Positions 48,283-64,000 of a stretch of DNA of 64,000 nucleotides are shown here, piece after piece. The stretch is taken from NCBI RefSeq assembly GCF_036324505.1, contig NC_086351.1:4830001-4894000 (forward strand), written 5' to 3'. This DNA comes from Eleginops maclovinus (Eukaryota > Chordata > Actinopteri > Perciformes > Eleginopidae). A program made the translations under genes and the position numbers. Numbering within the stretch: the stretch's first letter is position 1; every line of letters starts with the position of its first letter. A model generated the notes under the pieces. That model saw nothing but the letters and a program-made list of their open reading frames with translations. It searched no databases and was not told the DNA's origin.

Positions 48283-49104
48283 TTTTAAGGTGTATTGAGA
48301 GTTTGGCAACGAGGTCAAGAGCAAAGAATGTGCGACTCTATCATTACCCTCGAAACTCAACACGCTCCCAGGTATGTATGCCATTTCAGAAGTGTAACAC
48401 AAAGCATGCATTTGAGATACGAGTTATGTGTGTGGGTAAACATAATTTCAGTCTTCGTTTGAGTGTGAATCAGCACCAGTGTGTGTGTGTGTGTATATAT
48501 ATGTCTTATATTCTCCAGACAGCTGCTGTGCTGAAATGCTAGCCAATGGGAGGAGCCTGTAGCATGTACAGAAGTTCTCCAAGGAGCAGCTCTCAACAGC
48601 TGCTCTTCAACTCCTGCGGGCCCTTCTCTCTTTCCTCCTCTTTTAACGCTGACTTTCTTCTGTGATCCTCTCTTTTTCTCGCTGCTGGGCCCCGGGGGGA
48701 TTATTTTGCCTATGGCAGTAAAACCAACGTTTCTTGATGCGTGGCGACTACGTTCAAACACAAATGTATCTGAAACATTGAGTATGTTATCACCATCCAG
48801 TATGCAAATGAATGTCCTTGTTGGAGTTTATCAGAAGATCTCACAGTAAAGTTCATCTGATTGCTTGTCTACTTCCTGTTCTCGCTTGCGAAGAGCATAC
48901 TTGGCAGGTCAGATTTAAATTAACCACGTGGGGTTTTCTTGAAGTATCTTCATAATTACATTTTTTCATCATTTCATATTCCAGCTAATCCTCAAAAAAC
49001 ATGTTGATGACATCATGTCATTCAAACTTTTAAGTTACATTTAAGAATTGTCGTTTTTGTATTACTAACCCAAGCTTCCATACGTGGGTAGAAAATGACC
49101 CAAT

Positions 49105-49330
49105 TTTTTCTTTATATTTTCTTTTCAAAGTTCAGATTTTTTTTCTAAATTTCTACTTTTGGGATTTTCAGACTATTTCTTCAAACCTATCACTTTTTCC
49201 TTAAAGTTCCAACTTTTTTTCAAATTTCTTGCCGACTGTCGATATTTTTTTCAAAATTATCACTTTTTCCTGAGTTTCTTTTCTCTAGACTTTTTATCTA
49301 AATTTCGACTTTTGAAAATGTCCCACTATT
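49105..49330 (+). repeat. T-rich degenerate repeat with AAATTTC-GACTTTT words
   Basis: Recurring imperfect words such as TCTAAATTTCTACTTTTG, CAAATTTCTTGCCGACTG and CTAAATTTCGACTTTTG at roughly 30-60 bp spacing suggest an old low-complexity tandem repeat. Confidence 0.4.
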
Positions 49331-52300
49331 TTCTACTTCTTCATGGCATTAATCATCTTCTTCTACAAATTCACACTTTCTGTCAACCAATTTCATTTCC
49401 TTTCTAGGAAAAGGACTTTCAAAATGTACCTTGTTTAACTGAAATGTTTGGTTGACTCGACTCTGTTTTGGGTGAAATGTATGTGACCATGAACACTTTC
49501 AGTACGACTCACACAACACATTATACTTTATTGACTAACTCAAAAGGAATGAAGCGCATCAAGTAAGGCTTAATCTCCCATCAGATTTTTGCTTCTACAC
49601 ATCACTGCTTCACATTTGTAGTCTTAGCTGTTTTGACACTCGTTATCTCATAAACCCTGCTGGAATTCCATTTCCTTTTGTTGTATTTGCCTTTCATTCC
49701 CTCAGACACAACACAGAGTAGCCCAACCAATTAAAATCAAAGCATGCCCAGCTGTGCTGCATTAACCAAATCTCCCACAGGTGGCCGGGCACTCCTGAGT
49801 GACACACACTCACACACTTGCTAAAAACTCAGGCAACGGGGGATTGGCCGACTCTGGGTTTAATAGCACGATCACAAATAGAATCAATGAAACAAATCTT
49901 TCGTGCTGAGAGATAGATATTGAAAATACAGCAAATAAATTCAGGCTCACACAGGCAGGTGTAACACACACAGACACACTAAGCACAAAGGTACCCTCTC
50001 CCACTGCTGTCTCTCATAATCGCACCCAAACAGTAAACACATTCACGCCACACAGGATATTAATCCTTATAGTGAGGGTGATAACACATTTATTACACAG
50101 GCGCTCTTTCATTCTTTATCTCTGTCTACCTCTCTGCTGTACACCTCCACTCTTTACCTCCTATCCTCCTCACGTTTTATTTCTTCAGAGCCACATTTGT
50201 TTAAAGCCAATGCAGTTTTATGACCTCTCAACAAAGCATCTTCTGTTTTGTCCTTCGTCCCCAATCACTACTTTCATTTCCTCTCATCCTGACCCCTCTT
50301 ATAAGACACCATCACCTTTTTTCTGTCTTCCCTGTCTTGCCTTTAGATCCATTTTCACTCTCATCAAGAGTCCTACTCCTTCGGCACAATAGGTCCTCCA
50401 TTAATCTCTACATCCACGCTGAACTTCTCCTCGCCTCATTGCTCTCCTGGTCGTGTGTGCAGACTGCATGTGTGTGCTGATTATGTGGAATGATGGAGTA
50501 CATATTGTCAGCGAGGCGGCCTCCAGAGCATTGTTCAACCTGGATCTATTTCAAAAGCCTTACACACAGAATACATTGTGCTTCTGTGTCTATTTCTGGG
50601 CATGTGGGGATGAATCTGTGCCAAGTGCTACTGAGTAGCCATCAGAGCCGGGTCGGGCCGGCCGAGGGGACAGACAGTGGTTGTCATCCCTCAATAGGCT
50701 GACACTAAATGGCTAAATCAGTTTAAAGCTACTGTAACTAAACCCAGCAGGAAAAGTCTCAGCGGGGAGAGGGGGAATGAAGGAAGGGAAGGACACTGGG
50801 AGGACTGACAGTAATCCCCTCATTGTTAAAAATACTGAAAAGCTGAGCCACACACACACACACACACGCACACACACACACACACACACAGAGCAAGATC
50901 CACAAACAAAACAGATCGCTCAACATAATTTCAAACTTAAAACCGGATTTAACAGTACTTATGATTACATTTCTTATATTCACTAATCATGATTTACAGT
51001 AAAATATTAAATAACACGCTTTTTCACTTTCAAATAACAAATTCAAAGCAGTAAAAAAAAAAGACAGTTTTTCAAATAGTAAGTGACATTTGGTATTGCT
51101 GCTAAAGCTTTCCTTGTGTTGGTATGACCAGAAGCATACTTTGGCTAATGCTAGCACACTTCAGATAGCTGAGAAAGTTACCTCACTTAATGAATCTTCT
51201 TTGCTTCTGCTTTTCTGCTCCAGTCATAACATTTAGTTAGCATCAGCTGTAAATAGAAGAAAAGCAGCATCCTAGCCAAAAAATAGTCATAATTCTTCAC
51301 CAATGAACACTGTAGCTTCCCTATAAGGGCCGGACATACTGTATGTAGTGGGCATTGCTAAGTGAAGCTAGCAGGTTATAGTCAACCTCAATAGCTCCAA
51401 AATGGCTGCTTGTAAACCTCATTTCAGTTTCAAAGAAGTGTAGTTAATGAAATGTTTCAAGTAACTTGCACAACACAACACTGGTCCCAGCACATTTCCA
51501 TGGTTTAATATTAAAAGTAAAGTAAACACTTCTTACCTTGTGTGTTGTTTGCTATTTGTGGCTGGTCATCAGGATGTCATGTCATCAGGATGTCATGACT
51601 CCAGACAATCTTACTTAATTAAGGTAAATTGAATTAGCATTGTCCTATTCCTGATCATTATGTCTACAGTGTTTGCTTTTCAGCCACAATTATATAGAGC
51701 CTTTTCTCTTTTAATAAAGGACTTTATCCAACATTTGATACCTTTGAAACTGCTGCTTTTTATACTAAGATCACAAGACTTTCAACTGTTAAAATATACA
51801 GATTGGCCAGTAAAGATTAAATATCATATAACATCCACTATATCCTTCATAGTTTTATTGATAGAGACATGTTACATTCCTTTCTATGTATTTAAGAGAT
51901 GTTTTCCCTTGAAAAAACATCTAAAACAGCACATTTCTGAAGGTTTTACAGCAGGTTTTACGCTCTGAAACCCCTGGAGATGCTGACATGTATCCGCTTG
52001 TCCATCACATCAGTGGGGGAAGACACTGACACTGTTAATTTACAATTTCCATAAATTCATTCTATCCGTTCATACAGCTCGCTTCTCTTCGCTGCTCTGT
52101 ATTCACGGCACAGATCGATTTCTCCGGGTCACATTGATGGGACACTTTTAATTTCCTAATGGAAGAGCCAGCAAAGCAGGAGATATGTCAGGACAACTGC
52201 TCTGATTGGCCAAAACGGAAGAGCATGACTGCATGCATATTGTTGGGCAAATCGTCATAAAGTGGTCCAAGGTGACACTGTGAGCTTACTGTAACAAGGA

Positions 52301-53107
52301 GGTACGCTTATTTAAATGTAGAAAATAAAAAAAACCTGGATCAGATTTTTAGAAAAAGCCTTTCATCCCATCTCTTAATTAACATTCAGTTTGATGTATG
52401 AATTCTCAAATTGTCAATTATGATTATAGATCCCATTGGTAAGCGTCATCCCGCTAAGTGTTACTGTTCAATCTACAAAGCTGCACAGCAATTTGTTAAT
52501 GATTGATGGCTTCATTTCAAGTCATTTGTGAACATGAAAGCGGGTAAAGAGAACGCTGCATCTTGAAGTTGGCCGACAGTGGTTATCGATGTAAAAACAT
52601 GAGCTTCCTCAAGTTTTCAGTTCTGTCACAACAAATCATGAGATCAATCCACGTGAGGGGGGAATTTACATAATGCTGATTATATCGAAGAGATTGAATG
52701 TTGGTGCAAGCTGGGAATCAATTTAAATTGAAATCTTCTAGGAAACGTGGGAAAGAAATACACAGATGATTACATCACAGGCTATTTGATACTTCTGTTA
52801 TTGGTTAGATGTGTCAAGATTTTAGAGATGATGTTCAATATTGTGAGTTTGTCTCGATGGCCGGACACACTTTTTTGCTCTGTATCGATGAAAACAACAC
52901 AGTAGATTTCCAAACAAATGTAGACCCATTTGTATATCGAGAATGAAATCAGTTATTGCAAATAAAAACACAGAGAGTAGAGTGTTGTGATTGGTTTTTC
53001 TTGAGTTTTGTTTCATTATAAATTCTAAACAGCTGGAACGAAATAAAAAGATACATCAACACACCACAGAGGTCACAACAGCGTACCACAAAATATACAG
53101 TATACAG

Positions 53108-53110
<3 letters not shown>

Positions 53111-53177
<67 letters not shown>

Positions 53178-53190
53178 GAGAGAGAGAGAG
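53111..53190 (+). repeat. (GA)n microsatellite
   Basis: About 40 GA units with one TGAG interruption at about 53174. Confidence 0.95.
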
Positions 53191-55103
53191 AAGTAAAGCA
53201 CTGAGAATATCACCTAAAAAAAGAATCCTAAATAAAAAACACCAACAATTCTCTCTTCTCTCAGAGCGAGTGGAAAAGCATGGGAAAAATGAAAACTCAG
53301 TAGTTCCAAAATTAGGAATCCCCCTTTCTAAAAAAAAACAAAAACTTTTATACCACAATATTTTATATAAAACAGTAAAAACAAAAGAAGACGTTCAGGT
53401 ATCTATCTTTGCCTACCATCACAGGCTTGCTAACAGTCAATATGGCGAGATCAGTAGACAGACATTACAAAGTAAAACGAGCCTTGTGGTTGGAGATAGT
53501 GGTTTGAGGTGACATTCTTTAAAACAATCAAGGCCATTGGTTCCAGTGTACAACAAAGTAAAAGGGTTAAAATGCTTCTCTGGCCTGCTGACAGTGTAGG
53601 GGGGAAACAAAATGGCAGTATTGCGCACCTACAAAACACAAACACTTCTGCTTTGACACTCAAAACTCTTCCATTTGGTACAAATAAAAAAGGTACATCA
53701 CCTACTCCAGCAACAACTCCCACCACCCACCACCCCCATCCCTCCCACGCCTTCCCGTCCCTGCTTGTATCAAACTAGTGTGAACCAGTTATTTTTCCTA
53801 ACAGGTGAATCTGTAACTGCAGCCCCTGTGAGAGGCCCATTTTTCTGTCACAAAAAATCCCATTTTTCGACCACTTTACCAAATTCCAACACATTTACAG
53901 TGAAAGCCGATAATAGTCGAGCGATCTGGGCAGAAATGCTGCTTGCTGTGCTTGTTTCATCCCAGGAGGAGAGGAGTAAAAAGGTGGCAAAAACACTTGG
54001 TTAGAAATAGTAGCTATTACGGTCCTGTGCCAGCAGTTTAGTAACCGCAGACACTTTGAACTCCCCCTCATGCTCAGTACCTCCTGCTTGACAGACAGGT
54101 TAATAGTAGTATTTGAATTTACAGGAAAGAAACAGCCGAGCAATGTGGAAAAAAAACATGTACTAACAACATTTACAAGTATGCGGGCGAGAACAAATTT
54201 GTACAACCTAACATCTTGCTTGTTTGGACGAGTTCTTGCTGGATTGAATAAGGCAAGCAATTTAAGAAAGGTGTTATTAAATGCCTGGGCTGTCTAAACG
54301 GAAAACTAATTTGTAAAAAAAACTATTCACAGGTGGCAAAAAATGCAATTAAACACACAGCGCTAAAGCAAACACCGAGCTTCTTTGAGCGGAAATGTAA
54401 CAGCAGCGTGTGCCAAACAATGGGCTGCGAGATTAAAGGTTGTGATCGTAAATCATCACTTGTTATTGAGGTGAGTAAAAAAACAAAATGGCAATGCGTG
54501 ATACATTTTCCCCAATATACCCACAGAGGACAGAATTTAAGTGCAGACCCCAAGGCAGAATAGACGCACACACACACACACCAGAGGAAAACACAGTGGC
54601 GTAATGGCATTTTGTGTTTAATTTGGGGTAGATAAGAAAGATGTTGCCACTGTGTTTGGATTGTGTCAGCCAGGCTTTTCTGTCCAGCTCTATTCTGTCG
54701 AGGAGTCAACCAAAGATGTGATTGGTGAAGAAGAACCCAAAGAAAGCCATAATAATAATAATAACAATAATATCATCCAGTGACGTCACATTGTGATTTT
54801 GCACATGGTTTTTTCAACCTGTAGTAGCATCAATGAATGGAGTCAAATCTTCACGGTGAAACATATCTCTAAAAATAAAAAATAAAAGAACTCCATTCAT
54901 AAAGGTCTACTGCAGGTTATAAAAACAAAGCATAGCTAAAGCCAAACATGATGTGCTGCCCGAGGTCCCAAAACAAATGTCCATGTTCCACCTCTCGATG
55001 TCCAGTCTTGTGAAGTGAATTAAAAATAGCCCTGTTGTCTTCATATCTGCGCTCCTCCTTCCCTTCATCCCTCGGTCGGTTTCTATCATTGTCTTGTTTC
55101 ATC

Positions 55104-63885
<8,782 letters not shown>

Positions 63886-64000
63886 CTGGAAAGGGTGTGA
63901 CAGAGTCAGTGAAGAGGGGGAACTTTTCCAATAAACTAGACAGCAAAATCTCAAACACACACACACACTGTAAATAAGTAAGACTGGTTAAAGTAATACC

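Noticed and set aside
49810..50702. Short frames in the 49.8-50.7 kb interval as coding exons
   Set aside because: No domains or paired splice sites; the sequence is pyrimidine-rich intergenic DNA.
52991..53512. 173-codon frame with an Arg-Glu repeat
   Set aside because: Translation of the (GA)n microsatellite at 53111-53190 plus chance flanks.

Overview
This is vertebrate nuclear DNA, almost certainly from a teleost fish and probably a percomorph. The genes have short introns with GT/AG boundaries, TATA-box promoters and AATAAA signals. The intergenic DNA is full of long (CA/GT)n and (GA)n microsatellites and fish-type hAT and Tc1 elements.

The left 29 kb is an exchangeable-apolipoprotein cluster. 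Two apoA-IV-type genes lie head to head (minus strand 1861-2865, plus strand 5414-6705). Five plus-strand genes follow: apoE (12873-13991), apoC-I (18487-18953), apoC-IV (22059-22574), the fish 14-kDa apolipoprotein/apoA-II (23739-24859) and apoC-II (28147-28675). The order apoE, apoC-I, apoC-IV, apoC-II on one strand is the mammalian APOE-APOC1-APOC4-APOC2 order, here with apoA-IV and apoA-II genes added. All encode small secreted amphipathic-helix proteins for lipoprotein particles: structural helices (apoA-IV, apoA-II), receptor uptake (apoE), and lipase/transfer control (apoC-I, -II, -IV). Several promoters carry HNF4, FOXA or HNF1-like motifs, as expected for liver and gut expression.

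From 31.2 to 38.3 kb is a five-exon, 259-codon gene for a secreted trypsin-fold protein. It keeps all twelve trypsin cysteines but has lost the catalytic His, Asp and Ser and the IVGG activation site, so it is an intact pseudoprotease. Its second intron holds a 3.7-kb hAT transposon with a decayed, three-exon transposase on the opposite strand and a recognisable 8-bp target duplication.

From 38.7 to about 55 kb I see no gene. This block holds dense microsatellites, a dead 1.07-kb Tc1-like element and retroposon tails. From 55.1 to 63.9 kb the minus strand carries the 3' exons (last Ig domain, transmembrane segment, cytoplasmic tail) of a BCAM/MCAM-family adhesion receptor whose 5' part lies beyond the right edge. 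BCAM is also a neighbour of APOE in mammals, which supports the synteny, although the cytoplasmic tail looks MCAM-like. A hAT-type MITE with a perfect 8-bp duplication sits in one of its introns.
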